A stretch of 64,000 nucleotides of DNA from contig NZ_CALMPA010000046.1 of NCBI RefSeq assembly GCF_937871615.1, positions 310,001-374,000 on the forward strand. Reading direction: 5' to 3'. The number at the start of each line of letters is the position of its first letter. The first letter of the stretch is position 1. Under the pieces are notes generated by a model. The model was not told the origin of the DNA and did no database searches. It saw only the letters and a list, made by a program, of their open reading frames with translations. The position numbers and the translations under genes were made by a program. Source of the DNA: an uncultured Sphingomonas sp. (GTDB taxonomy: Bacteria > Pseudomonadota > Alphaproteobacteria > Sphingomonadales > Sphingomonadaceae). Positions 52,751 through 61,918 of the stretch are shown here, piece after piece.

Positions 52751-53973
52751 CCATTCGACAAGGCGCAAGCCCCATGGTGACGGGCGAGAATAACGGCGCG
52801 CTCACGGGCCTCAAGGTCATCGAGATGGGGCAGTTGATCGCGGGGCCGTTCTGCGGCCAGTTGCTGGGCGATATGGGCGCCGACGTGGTCAAGATCGAGC
52901 CGCCGGGCGCGGGCGATCCGATGCGCAACTGGGGGAATGGCGAGCACAAGGTCTGGTGGGAGGTGATCGGGCGCAACAAGCGTTCCGTTACCGCCAATCT
53001 GCGGGTGCCCGAAGGCCAGGAACTCGCGCGTCGCCTGCTCGCGGACGCCGATATCATGATCGAAAATTTCAAGCCGGGCACGATGGAGAAATGGGGGCTG
53101 GCGCCGGATCGGCTCCATGCGCTCAACCCGCGTCTCATCATCGTGCGGATGTCCGGTTACGGCCAGACGGGGCCTTATTCCTCGCGTGCGGGCTTCGGCG
53201 GGATCGGCGAGGCGATGGGGGGCTGGCGTGCGATCGTCGGCGATCCGGATCGCCCGCCGAGCCGGATGGGCGTATCCATCGGCGATACGCTGGCTGCGAC
53301 CTATGGCGCGATGGGCGCGCTCGCCGCGCTGCGCGCGCGCGATGCGACCGGGCGGGGGCAGGTGGTCGATTCCGCGCTTTACGAGGCGGTGCTTCAGGTG
53401 ATGGAGAGCCTGATCCCCGAATATGACGTGATGGGAATCACGCGGCAGCGGTCCGGCTCGATCCTGCCCGGCATCGCGCCGTCGAACGTATATCGCTGCC
53501 GCGATGGCGAATATCTGATCGGTGGCAACGGAGACGCGATCTTCGCCCGGCTGTCACAGGCGATGGGGCGGCCCGAGCTTGCACAAGACGAGCGTTATGC
53601 AACGCATGTCGCACGCGGCAACCATCAGGCCGAGCTTGACGCGCTCATCAATGAATGGACGCAGACACTGACCATCGCTCAACTCGAAGCGCTGATGATC
53701 GAATATTCGGTTCCGGCCGGGCGGATCTATCGCGGCGCGGAAATGCTCGCCGATCCGCATTTCGCCGCGCGCGAAGCGATCGTGGCGGTCGATCATCCTA
53801 TCCATGGAAAAGTGCGTATGCAGGCGCCGATGCCGAAACTCTCCGATACGCCGTCAGCAGTAAGGCGTCCCGCGCCGCGCGTGCCGGGAGAGCATAACAT
53901 CGAGGTCTATCATGAACGCCTCGGACTGGATGAGGCCGCGCTGACGGACCTTGCGGCGAGGGGCGTGATCTGA
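52747..53973 (+). CDS. CaiB/BaiF family (class III) CoA transferase
   Basis: 408 residues. Moves CoA between carboxylic acids, activating a free acid. Motifs LTGLKVIEMGQLIAGPFCGQLLGDMGADVVKIEPPGAGD and the active-site Asp region SGYGQTGPYSSRAGF are classic. A GGNGDAIFARLSQAMGRPEL stretch is the second domain. ATG overlaps the dehydrogenase stop (ATGA); MVTGENNG further in is a second possible start. With the ligase downstream, the island has two routes to CoA thioesters. Confidence 0.93.
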   Translation: MTIRQGASPMVTGENNGALTGLKVIEMGQLIAGPFCGQLLGDMGADVVKIEPPGAGDPMRNWGNGEHKVWWEVIGRNKRSVTANLRVPEGQELARRLLADADIMIENFKPGTMEKWGLAPDRLHALNPRLIIVRMSGYGQTGPYSSRAGFGGIGEAMGGWRAIVGDPDRPPSRMGVSIGDTLAATYGAMGALAALRARDATGRGQVVDSALYEAVLQVMESLIPEYDVMGITRQRSGSILPGIAPSNVYRCRDGEYLIGGNGDAIFARLSQAMGRPELAQDERYATHVARGNHQAELDALINEWTQTLTIAQLEALMIEYSVPAGRIYRGAEMLADPHFAAREAIVAVDHPIHGKVRMQAPMPKLSDTPSAVRRPAPRVPGEHNIEVYHERLGLDEAALTDLAARGVI

Positions 53974-54001
53974 ACGGCATGTTTGGAATGGAGTGCAATC
54001 T

Positions 54002-55528
54002 ATGCAGTTGACCCAGGGCATTCATCGTTCGGCCCGCATCAACCCGCTCGGCATCGCCACGATCGACGGCGAGCGGCAGCGGACCTGGCGCGAGGTGGCG
54101 AACGATGTCGCGCGCTTCGCCGCCCTGTTGCGCTCGCTCGGCGTGGAGCGGGATGACCGGGTGGCGGTGCTCGCGGCGAACGGCGATCATTATTTCGACG
54201 CCTATTTCGCGATATTCTGGGCCGGCGCGGTGATCGTTCCGCTCAATACCCGGTTGTCGGTCGCCGAGCTTTCATTCCAGCTTGAGGATGTTGGCGCGAA
54301 GGTGCTGCTGGTCGGGGACGGGTTCGAAGCGCAGGCCGAGGCGATCGGCGCGGCATTCCCGAACCTGGCGATCGAGCGTTTCGACGAGGCGGGCGGCGAA
54401 TTGCGTCGCCGCATCGCGGATCTCGCGCCGATCGACGACGCCGAACGGGCGGACACCGATCTTGCCGGCGTGTTCTACACCGGCGGCACCACGGGGCTGC
54501 CCAAGGGCGTGATGCTGACCCACCGCAATCTGGTGTCGGTGGCATCCAATCTCGTCATGATTATCCATTTCGCACCGGATTGCATCAATCTGCATTGCGC
54601 GCCCATGTTTCATCTGGCGGACATCGGCACCTTCACGGTGACGATGGTGGGGGGCACCCACGTCTTCTCGCAGCGGCTTGATCCACCGACGATCATGGCG
54701 CTGACCGAGCGTCATCGCGTCACCCACATCTTCACGGTCCCTTCGGTGATCGACGCGCTGAGCCGCGCCGATCTTTCCGCGCACGATCTCTCGTCGCTGC
54801 GGATGCTCGGCTATGGCGGTTCGCCGATGCCCGCCGCGACAATCGCGCGCGCGCAGGATCGGATGCCGGGGATCGAATTCATTCAGGGCTTCGGGATGAC
54901 CGAAATGCCATCCGTCACTTTTCTATCGCCGGCAAACCACCGCGCCGAATCCGGGCTGGGCAAGCTGCGCACGGCGGGCGTGCCGGCCTACGGGTTTGAG
55001 GTGATGGTTGTCGATCCGAGCGGACGAGAGCTGCCGCGCGGTGAGGTCGGCGAGATCGTCGGGCGGGGGCCGTGCGTGATGGCGGGATACTGGAACCGCC
55101 CGGATGAAACGCGAGCCGCGCTACGCGGCGGGTGGATGCACTCGCAGGATGCGGGCTTCATGGATGCGGACGGCTTCATCACGATCACCGATCGGATGAA
55201 GGACATGATCGTTTCCGGCGCGGAGAATATCTATTCGATCGAGGTGGAAAACGCGCTCGGCCTCCATCCGCACGTGCTCGAATGCGCCGTAATCGGTGTG
55301 CCCGATGCGCGCTGGGGGGAGCGGGTTCATGCGATCGTCGTTCCAGTGGCGGGGGCCGATCCTGTCGCGGAGGCGCTGCTTGCTCACCTGCATGAGCGCC
55401 TGGCCAGATACAAATGCCCCAAGAGCTGGGAAATGCGATCGCAGCCTTTGCCGCGCAGCCCGGCGGGGAAGGTGCTCAAGGCGGAATTGCGTAAACCCCA
55501 TTGGGAGGGGCGACAGGCCGCCGTCTGA
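54002..55528 (+). CDS. Acyl-CoA synthetase (AMP-forming)
   Basis: 508 residues. ATP-dependent ligation of CoA to a carboxylic acid. AMP-binding signature FYTGGTTGLPKGVMLTH, then YGGSPMPAATI, QGFGMTEM and the C-terminal GAENIYSIEVENAL and PRSPAGKVLK with the catalytic Lys. Start at the ATG after GGAG (MQLTQGIHRSARIN); a GTG three codons earlier is also in frame. Substrate likely an aromatic or medium-chain acid, not determined. Convergent with a TetR gene 11 nt away. Confidence 0.93.
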   Translation: MQLTQGIHRSARINPLGIATIDGERQRTWREVANDVARFAALLRSLGVERDDRVAVLAANGDHYFDAYFAIFWAGAVIVPLNTRLSVAELSFQLEDVGAKVLLVGDGFEAQAEAIGAAFPNLAIERFDEAGGELRRRIADLAPIDDAERADTDLAGVFYTGGTTGLPKGVMLTHRNLVSVASNLVMIIHFAPDCINLHCAPMFHLADIGTFTVTMVGGTHVFSQRLDPPTIMALTERHRVTHIFTVPSVIDALSRADLSAHDLSSLRMLGYGGSPMPAATIARAQDRMPGIEFIQGFGMTEMPSVTFLSPANHRAESGLGKLRTAGVPAYGFEVMVVDPSGRELPRGEVGEIVGRGPCVMAGYWNRPDETRAALRGGWMHSQDAGFMDADGFITITDRMKDMIVSGAENIYSIEVENALGLHPHVLECAVIGVPDARWGERVHAIVVPVAGADPVAEALLAHLHERLARYKCPKSWEMRSQPLPRSPAGKVLKAELRKPHWEGRQAAV

Positions 55529-55539
55529 GGGCGCGAGGC

Positions 55540-56166
55540 CTATCCCGCCGCCCGCTCAGTGCCCGGCGTCAGACCGAAAAAATCGGCGGCCAGACGGTCA
55601 ACAGCGTCGATTTCCTCGGGCAGGAAGGGATCAATCCCCGCGACATCCCTGACCTCTCGTGAGAATACGAACGTCGTCGTCACCAGCCCGATGAACCCGT
55701 AGTGCAGCCGTGCCGGATCGCCCGATCGCGCCGAACCCGCCTGTTGCGCGGCGCGGATGAGCCGGATCGAGGATTCGAACTGCGGCTTCACATAGGTTTC
55801 GATCAGCCAGCGTGAGCGCGGGCTATCGGATTGCGCTTCGAGAGACCAGATTCGGTGAAATTGCGGACAATGCGCGGTGAACTGAACAAACGAGCGAACC
55901 CCCAGGCGAAGCGCCGCGCCGGGCGGAAGGTGCTTCAAATCGCCGCTGCGCGTCCGATAATCCCGCAACTGGGCGAGCAGGAATTCCATGACCGCGCGCC
56001 ACAGCCCATCCTTGGTCTTGAAATGATAGACCACAAGCTGATGCATGACGTTCGCGTTGCTGGCGATCTCGCGCAGGCTGACCCCTTCGAAGCCTTTCGT
56101 CGAAAACGCCTCCTGCGCCGCCATAAGGACGCGCGTGCGGTTGTCGTCGGTATTGCGTGAGTTCAT
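55540..56166 (-). CDS. TetR family regulator
   Basis: 208 residues. HTH region RVLMAAQEAFSTKGFEGVSLREIASNANVMHQLVVYHFKTKDGLWRAV; C-terminal ligand domain of the AcrR-like TetR_C type. Divergent from the VOC gene across a 160-nt gap that contains a perfect 7+4+7 palindrome, its probable operator. Likely responds to a pathway acyl-CoA or aromatic intermediate. The frame continues upstream without a sensible start beyond this ATG. Confidence 0.9.
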   Translation of the reverse strand: MNSRNTDDNRTRVLMAAQEAFSTKGFEGVSLREIASNANVMHQLVVYHFKTKDGLWRAVMEFLLAQLRDYRTRSGDLKHLPPGAALRLGVRSFVQFTAHCPQFHRIWSLEAQSDSPRSRWLIETYVKPQFESSIRLIRAAQQAGSARSGDPARLHYGFIGLVTTTFVFSREVRDVAGIDPFLPEEIDAVDRLAADFFGLTPGTERAAG

Positions 56167-56236
56167 CGGCGTGTCCTGCCACAACCACCGCGGAGGGGCC
56201 ATAATCGCATTTGACTTACCGGGCGGAAAGCGCCTA

Positions 56237-56254
56237 ACTTTCCGAATGGAAAGT
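56237..56254. promoter_or_regulatory. Perfect palindromic operator in the TetR-VOC gap
   Basis: ACTTTCC-GAAT-GGAAAGT. A symmetric 18-bp site between divergent genes, the expected place and form for the adjacent TetR regulator. Confidence 0.75.
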
Positions 56255-56325
56255 GTGCCATGATTGCCGAGCGCATCGACGTTCACCACGCCGAAGCCAG
56301 GCCGCCTATTCCGAAGGAACCTCAG

Positions 56326-57024
56326 ATGACCCAACCTGCCGGACTGCACCACGTCGCGATCTCCACCAGCAACATGAAGGCGCAGATCGAGTTTTTTTCC
56401 GATGTTCTGGGGATGGAACTGGTCGCCCTCTACTGGATGCACGGCGCAAAGGGATGCTGGCACGGCTTCATGCGAATGATCGACGACAGTTGCGTCGCTT
56501 TCGTGTTCGCGCCGGGCAACGAGAATCTTGCGCCGCAGATCGGGGTCACCCACGCCGGCCATGGTGCCGGGGCCTCCGCGCCGGGCACCATGCAGCATCT
56601 CGCGCTGAACGTGGCGACCATGGCGGACCTGCTCAACATGCGTGACCGGATTCGTTCGCGTGGGGTGAATGTGATCGGCCCGCTCGATCACGGGATTTGC
56701 CAATCCATGTATTTCGCCGGCCCGGAAAATCTGACGCTGGAGATCGCCACGTCGGACGGCGCATCGGCGCCGCTCGATCTCGACCGGACGTGGATCGACC
56801 CAGAGGTCGTCGCGCTTGCCGGCATCAGCGCGGAGGAACTCGCGCGCTATACCAGGCCGGAAAAATATGCCGGGGAAAACGGATCGCTTCCGCAGCCGCC
56901 TTACGATCCGGCCAAGCCGCATACGAGCGGCCCGGTGGATCGTTACAAGGCGACGCTTGCGATCCCCGACGATGTATTCAAGGCGCGCTTCAGCGAGACG
57001 ACGCCGCCGCATCCCCACGCCTGA
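56326..57024 (+). CDS. VOC-fold (glyoxalase/bleomycin resistance/dioxygenase) protein
   Basis: 232 residues. The VOC paired beta-alpha-beta fold uses one metal: likely ligands are His in LHHVAIST, His in MQHLALNV and Glu in LTLEIATSD, the two-His/one-carboxylate set. It may be an extradiol-type dioxygenase or a lyase/epimerase. The C-terminal 75 residues (Pro-rich, GPVDRYKATLAIP) are an unusual extension. AAGGAACC precedes the ATG. In the island it fits ring cleavage after hydroxylation by the flavin monooxygenases, but this is inference. Confidence 0.85.
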   Translation: MTQPAGLHHVAISTSNMKAQIEFFSDVLGMELVALYWMHGAKGCWHGFMRMIDDSCVAFVFAPGNENLAPQIGVTHAGHGAGASAPGTMQHLALNVATMADLLNMRDRIRSRGVNVIGPLDHGICQSMYFAGPENLTLEIATSDGASAPLDLDRTWIDPEVVALAGISAEELARYTRPEKYAGENGSLPQPPYDPAKPHTSGPVDRYKATLAIPDDVFKARFSETTPPHPHA

Positions 57025-57036
57025 TCGGGCCGGCCG

Positions 57037-57067
57037 GAGCCGAATTCGGCCACGCCGGATTCGGCTC
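57037..57067. terminator. Bidirectional hairpin between the VOC and LysR genes
   Basis: GAGCCGAAT and ATTCGGCTC pair perfectly (9 bp, 13-nt loop), immediately next to the LysR stop codon. The site is in the convergent gap and may end both transcripts. Confidence 0.65.
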
Positions 57068-57996
57068 TATTCCGTCAGGTGCTTGATAAGCAGGCGCGCC
57101 GCCGCTGATATCTGGCCCTTTGACCGGAAGCACAATTGCAGCGGTCGTTTCGCCCAACTGTCGGTCAGCGGGCGAACCACAAGGTTTTGCTGTTCGGCGA
57201 AGGGCAGCACCGCGGTCGCCGGCAATATCGACACGCCCAGGCCCGCCGCGACACAGGCACGGACGCTTTCGAAGCTCGTGGCGTGGACGCGCTCCAGCAT
57301 CATGCGATTCAGCGCGATCGCATGAGAGCGATAGAGCGTCAGCAAGGCGCTGTCGTGCTGCATCCCGACAAATGGCTCATCCAGCATCTCCGCCAGCGAT
57401 AGCTCTGCGCGCGCGGCAAGGGGCGAGCCCGGCGGCAGGATCGCGACCAGTTCGTCCCCGGCAAGGGGCAAGGATTCCAGGCTGCGCACATCCATGGTGC
57501 CCGAAATCAGGCCGACATCGCACAGGCCAGCCTGGATATCGTGGATGATCTCGATGCTCTTGCCTTCTTCGAGGATGATGTCGATCGAAGGGTTGGCGCG
57601 CAGAAAATCGGCCAGCTTCGCGGGAAGCCCCGCCATCATCGAAGATATGTGCGCCTGAATCCGGATCACGCCGGCCACGCCATCGCGCCGGTCGATCAGT
57701 TCACCGGCAACCTGTTCCAACTGGCCGATGATCCCCATCAGCCGATCGAGAAATTGCGTTCCGTCAGGGGTTGCGGAAACACCGCGATCGTGCCGGTTGA
57801 AAACCGCAAATCCGTAACGCTGCTCAAAGTCCGCGATCCTGCGGCTGACCGCGGAAATGGCGATGTTCTCACGCTCGGCGACGCGCGCCAGATTTCCTTC
57901 TTCGCGCGCTGCCAGCAGGATGCGCAAGGTCAGGAGATCAATCCCGTTCAGGAGATTGGTGGGCCTGCGCAAACCTGCATTCCGTGGCGAACTCAT
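57067..57996 (-). CDS. LysR family regulator
   Basis: 309 residues. N-terminal HTH (NLARVAERENIAISAVSRRIADFEQRYGFAVFNRHDRG) and a periplasmic-binding-protein-like effector domain. It starts MSSPRNAGLRRPTNLL. Divergent from the enoyl-CoA hydratase gene across about 280 nt, so it may activate the hydratase-SDR-WrbA genes. LysR activators commonly sense pathway intermediates. No clear T-N11-A motif was confirmed in the gap by eye. Confidence 0.9.
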   Translation of the reverse strand: MSSPRNAGLRRPTNLLNGIDLLTLRILLAAREEGNLARVAERENIAISAVSRRIADFEQRYGFAVFNRHDRGVSATPDGTQFLDRLMGIIGQLEQVAGELIDRRDGVAGVIRIQAHISSMMAGLPAKLADFLRANPSIDIILEEGKSIEIIHDIQAGLCDVGLISGTMDVRSLESLPLAGDELVAILPPGSPLAARAELSLAEMLDEPFVGMQHDSALLTLYRSHAIALNRMMLERVHATSFESVRACVAAGLGVSILPATAVLPFAEQQNLVVRPLTDSWAKRPLQLCFRSKGQISAAARLLIKHLTE

Positions 57997-58277
57997 AAGG
58001 CGTCTTACCGATCCTGAAGGAACCGGGAACGAGATCCCTACCCCGCGACGCGGATAACCAGACTTTCCACTTGGCACAATGCGGTCTAGAGGCACGGAAA
58101 GGCGGGCCGGCAAACCTGAATTCGCGGAAAGCGAATGGATGTGCCGGGCGGCGGCTCCTACCCTTGGTCACCCATGGAGCGGGGAGGGCGGGTCATCCCC
58201 GCACGCGCCCTGTCGACGGGATGCCGTCCATCCGCCGCCCGATCCTCACCCCTGTTCCCAATGAGAGGGATTGCGCG

Positions 58278-59075
58278 ATGGCCGAAGTGTTGACGATCGA
58301 AAGCCGTGGGCCGGTCGACTGGATCACGCTCAACCGGCCCGATCGGCTGAATGCGCTGGACGATCAACTCACCACCGAACTGCGCGAATATTTCGAACGC
58401 CAATATCGCAATTCCGATTGCAGGGTGATCGTTCTGCGCGGTGAAGGGCGCGGCTTCTGTGCCGGGCTCGACCTCGACAGCGAACAGTGCCGCAGCTTTG
58501 CCGAGGACGGCATTCCGGCGGCTCTCGATGTGCAGCGCAACATTCGGGATATCATGATCGCCATGCGGCGCTGCCCGCAGCCGATCGTGGCGATGATGCA
58601 CGGCGCTTCGGTGGGGGGCGGCTTCGTCCTCGCTTTGGCGTCCGACATCCGCATCGCGGCGATCGGCACCCGCATGAACGCGGCGTTCATCAAGATCGGG
58701 CTGGGGGGCTGCGACGTTGGCGCGAGCTATCTTCTGCCGCGCCTGATCGGCGCGTCGGCGGCGGCCGAAATCCTGTTCACCGGGCTCGATCTGCCTGCCG
58801 ATCGCGCCTTCGCGCTGGGGCTGATCTCGCGCCTCGTTCCGCCCGAACAGCTTGAGGAAAGCGCGCAGGAACTGGTCGAGGCGATGCTGGCCACCGCGCC
58901 GATGGGGCTGCGGCTGACCAAGCAATGCTTCAACGCAAACCTCGATGCGCCGAGCCTGGAGGCCGCGGTGGCGCTTGAGGATCGGAACCAGGTGCTGCTC
59001 GGCCAGACCCGCGATTTCCGGGAGGGCGTCGCCGCGTTCAAGGAGCGGCGCGCCTCGTCATTCGTCGGGCGATGA
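58278..59075 (+). CDS. Enoyl-CoA hydratase/isomerase family protein
   Basis: 265 residues of crotonase fold. It hydrates an enoyl-CoA or isomerises or hydrolyses a CoA ester. LNRPDRLNALDD, GEGRGFCAGLDLD (oxyanion loop), HGASVGGGFVLALASDIRIA and AFIKIGLGGCDVGASYLLPRLIG are visible. The canonical catalytic Glu pair of hydratases is not both evident: the second position reads GGCDVGAS, so a different crotonase reaction is possible. GAGAGGG precedes the ATG. The SDR gene follows after about 115 nt. Confidence 0.9.
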   Translation: MAEVLTIESRGPVDWITLNRPDRLNALDDQLTTELREYFERQYRNSDCRVIVLRGEGRGFCAGLDLDSEQCRSFAEDGIPAALDVQRNIRDIMIAMRRCPQPIVAMMHGASVGGGFVLALASDIRIAAIGTRMNAAFIKIGLGGCDVGASYLLPRLIGASAAAEILFTGLDLPADRAFALGLISRLVPPEQLEESAQELVEAMLATAPMGLRLTKQCFNANLDAPSLEAAVALEDRNQVLLGQTRDFREGVAAFKERRASSFVGR

Positions 59076-59191
59076 TCGACCCGACACGCGGAGCGAAGGC
59101 TCGGTTCCACTTTCAACAATGGACAGCTCAGCGGCGCCCGAGGGAGACGCAGCGGCTCACAAGCGCATCAACGCAATGCACGGGTAACAGC

Positions 59192-59965
59192 ATGAACGGT
59201 AATGAAAAAGAACTGGCGGGGCGCGTCATATTGATAACCGGCGCGTCGTCCGGCGTCGGCAAGCATCTTGCGCTGATGCTGGCGCAGCGCGGTGCGGCGG
59301 TGGCGTGCTGCGCCCGCCGGGTCGACAAGCTCCATGATCTTGTCACGCAGATCATGGCTCAAGGCGGGAGCGCGTGCGCGGTGCCGTGCGACGTTACCGA
59401 TCATCAATCCATCGTCGGCGCCTTTGCGGTCGCCGAGGAGCGGCTCGGTCCGATCGACAGCGTGATCTGCAACGCGGGGATCAACCATGCGGGGCCGGCG
59501 ATCAAGCTTTCGGCGGAGAGCCTCGACGCGATCCTGTCCGTCAACCTGCGGGGAGCTTTTCTGACCGCGCAGGAAGGCGCGCGCCGAATCATCGCAAACG
59601 ATATCGCCGCAACCAGGCGACGCGTAATATTCGTCGCGTCGATCCTCGGCACCAAGCCGCTGGCCGGTGCGGCTGTTTATGGCGCGACGAAGGCGGGCGT
59701 CATCCTCATGGCCAAAACCCTGGCGCTGGAATGGGCCAGGCGCGGCATCACCGTGAACACGATCTGCCCAGGCTTCATGCCCACCGAGATCATCGACGAT
59801 TGGTTCGAAACGCCCGGCGGCAAGGCCGATATGGCGCGCTGGCCGAACAAGGATTTCATGCCGGTCGAGAAGCTCGACCCGGCAATTCTGTTCCTGCTTT
59901 CCGAGGCGAGCGCGTCGATCACCGGAAATGCGATCATCGTGGATGAAGGCCAGTCGCTGGCTTGA
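59192..59965 (+). CDS. Short-chain dehydrogenase/reductase
   Basis: 257 residues. NAD(P)-binding TGASSGVGKH, NAG in VICNAGINHAG, catalytic Ser in FVASILG and Tyr/Lys in YGATKAG, all present. The C-terminal TGNAIIVDEGQSLA is the standard ending. It fits a 3-hydroxyacyl-CoA or cyclic-alcohol dehydrogenase step of the pathway. The upstream ribosome site is weak. Substrate unknown. WrbA follows after 27 nt. Confidence 0.92.
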   Translation: MNGNEKELAGRVILITGASSGVGKHLALMLAQRGAAVACCARRVDKLHDLVTQIMAQGGSACAVPCDVTDHQSIVGAFAVAEERLGPIDSVICNAGINHAGPAIKLSAESLDAILSVNLRGAFLTAQEGARRIIANDIAATRRRVIFVASILGTKPLAGAAVYGATKAGVILMAKTLALEWARRGITVNTICPGFMPTEIIDDWFETPGGKADMARWPNKDFMPVEKLDPAILFLLSEASASITGNAIIVDEGQSLA

Positions 59966-59992
59966 ACGACGCAATCCAACTGGGGAGGGGAA

Positions 59993-60592
59993 ATGACCAA
60001 GGTTCTGGTGCTATATTATTCGAGTTACGGCCACATCCAACAGATGGCGCAGGCGGTGGCGAAGGGCGCGCGCGAGGCGGGGGCCGAAGTGGATATCAAA
60101 CGCGCGCCCGAAACCGTTGCGGAGGAAGTGGCGCGGGCGAGCTTCTACAAGCTCGATCAGGCGGCCGAAATCGCGCGGATTGATGATCTGGTTGCCTATG
60201 ACGCCATCATCATTGGGACGGGAACGCGATTTGGCCGGATATCCTCACAGATGGCCGCCTTCCTCGATCAAGCCGGACGGCTCTGGGCAACGGGCGCGTT
60301 GATCGGCAAGGTCGGCGCGGCATTCACGTCCGCCGGGAGTCAGCACGGCGGGCAGGAAACCACTTTGTTCTCGCTCATCACCAACATGCTGCACTTCGGC
60401 ATGACGATCGTCGGGCTGGATTACGGTTTCGCCGGGCAGATGGGCGACGATACGATCCGGGGCGGCGCGCCTTATGGGGCGACGACGCTGGCCGGATCGA
60501 CCGGCGCGCGCCAGCCCGACGAGAACGATCTCGCCGGGGCGGCTTATCTCGGCGCGCGGGTGGCGCGGACGGCGGCAAAGCTCCGCGCCTGA
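59993..60592 (+). CDS. wrbA: NAD(P)H:quinone oxidoreductase WrbA
   Basis: 199-residue flavodoxin-like FMN enzyme reducing quinones by two electrons to avoid radical cycling. [12 protein letters not shown] (FMN phosphate loop), [27 protein letters not shown] and [11 protein letters not shown] are the family motifs. GGGGAGGGGAA upstream is a strong ribosome site. Placed with two aromatic monooxygenases, it probably handles quinones formed from hydroxylated intermediates. A perfect hairpin closes the transcript. Confidence 0.95.
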   Translation: MTKVLVLYYSSYGHIQQMAQAVAKGAREAGAEVDIKRAPETVAEEVARASFYKLDQAAEIARIDDLVAYDAIIIGTGTRFGRISSQMAAFLDQAGRLWATGALIGKVGAAFTSAGSQHGGQETTLFSLITNMLHFGMTIVGLDYGFAGQMGDDTIRGGAPYGATTLAGSTGARQPDENDLAGAAYLGARVARTAAKLRA

Positions 60593-60607
60593 GCCGATCA
60601 TGATGGG

Positions 60608-60648
60608 GGAGAAACTGTCGCAAGCGATCGGCCGGCAATAGTTTCTCC
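60608..60648. terminator. Bidirectional hairpin between wrbA and the second flavin monooxygenase
   Basis: GGAGAAACT and AGTTTCTCC pair perfectly (9 bp) around a 23-nt loop, in a convergent gap. Transcript end for both sides is likely; no long T-run. Confidence 0.6.
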
Positions 60649-60670
60649 GATATTCAGGGCGCGCCCTTCG

Positions 60671-61825
60671 TCAGACGAGCGGATGATTGGGCTGGAGGCC
60701 AAGCCGGTGCCGCCCGACCAGTTCGCGCGTCGCGTCCCAATCCCAGAAGGCGTGGGAGCAGACCGTGTTCAGATCGCGCCAGAAGCGTTGCAGCGGCTGA
60801 TCGAGGTGGAAGGATGAGGCGCCAGCACTCGCCATCACCGCGTTCACCGTATCGCGGCAATGGCGCGACAGGAAAGCCAGTTTCGCCTTGAGCGCCAGCC
60901 GGTCGTCAAGCGTGAATGGCCGGGTGCCGATGATCTTTGTGGTGGTGTCGATCACCTGGGCGGCAAGGCTGTGCGCGATGTCAGCGGCGATGCGAAATTC
61001 ACCGAGCATGACGTGCGCATGTTGCTGATCCTTCACTACGGCCCCGGTATAGTTGCGCACGCGGCGTGCGACGATCGCTTCATATGCATCGACCGCGCCG
61101 AGCAGGCCGCCAGACAGCACGCCGACGACGGTGCAATAGGCCAGCGGCAGGACCGGCACTGAGTAAAGCGGGTTCTCATGCTGCGCGGAGCCCTCGGTGC
61201 GCCCGCCGCCGAACGCGATCCCGTTGATCGCGCGATATTCGGGGACGAACACCTTATCCACGACAATGTCGTTGCTGCCTGTCCCCGCCATGCCGGCGAA
61301 ATGCCATACGTCGCCCACCGAAACGTCGCTGGCCGGGAGCATGAAGGAATATGGCCCTTCCTCCGTCCGCCCGCTCACGAAGGCCCAGTCGGCATTCATG
61401 ATCCCCGATCCCCACGAAGCGCGGCCAGAGAGTTCCCAGCCGCCATCGACCCGGTGCGCGCTCATCGTCGGCGCATTGGCGCCTGGCATCAGGCAGAAGC
61501 CGCGCGGGCCGTACACTTCCTGCTGCAACCGGATATCCAGCTTTGCTGGATAGACGTTGTGATTGATGTAGAAGGAACTGATCCACCCTGTTGAAATGCA
61601 GGCGGAACTGATCTGTTCGACGACCGCGAACATGGTGGGAAGATCGGATTCCAGCCCGCCCCATCGGCGCGGCGCGAGCATCGCCATGATCTCCGCCTCG
61701 ATCAGATCCTCGATCGTTTCATCGAGCGGGCGGCGGGCGGATTCGGTCGCCGGCGCGCGTTCCGCGATGATCGGTTTCAGCGCCCTGGCGCGTTCGATGA
61801 GTTGTTCGTTGGTCGCCGCCACCAT
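60671..61825 (-). CDS. Acyl-CoA dehydrogenase-fold flavin monooxygenase (second HsaA-like paralogue)
   Basis: 384 residues, related to the gene near 50 kb by motif: RASWGSGIMNADWAFVSGR, GTGSNDIVVDKVFVP and a C-terminal FHLDQPLQRFWRDLNTV. It also lacks an acyl-CoA dehydrogenase Glu. The reduced-flavin partner is not encoded nearby. AGGAG lies just upstream of the ATG. Divergent from a TetR gene with a palindromic operator. Two enzymes of the same family suggest two separate hydroxylations or two substrates. Confidence 0.86.
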   Translation of the reverse strand: MVAATNEQLIERARALKPIIAERAPATESARRPLDETIEDLIEAEIMAMLAPRRWGGLESDLPTMFAVVEQISSACISTGWISSFYINHNVYPAKLDIRLQQEVYGPRGFCLMPGANAPTMSAHRVDGGWELSGRASWGSGIMNADWAFVSGRTEEGPYSFMLPASDVSVGDVWHFAGMAGTGSNDIVVDKVFVPEYRAINGIAFGGGRTEGSAQHENPLYSVPVLPLAYCTVVGVLSGGLLGAVDAYEAIVARRVRNYTGAVVKDQQHAHVMLGEFRIAADIAHSLAAQVIDTTTKIIGTRPFTLDDRLALKAKLAFLSRHCRDTVNAVMASAGASSFHLDQPLQRFWRDLNTVCSHAFWDWDATRELVGRHRLGLQPNHPLV

Positions 61826-61859
61826 TCTCTCCTGCGTTTATGGTGAGCGGGCTAAGCAT

Positions 61860-61882
61860 TTAATAGTCACATGTCTAATTAA
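61860..61882. promoter_or_regulatory. Palindromic operator in the monooxygenase-TetR gap
   Basis: TTAATAGTC-ACATG-TCTAATTAA: outer TTAAT/ATTAA arms with a central ACATGT symmetry, in an AT-rich patch of about 35 nt. Placed between divergent promoters, it is the likely binding site of the adjacent TetR protein. Confidence 0.65.
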
Positions 61883-61918
61883 TTTTTGCCTGTTCGGTCG
61901 CGGATGGTAAGGGGGGAT

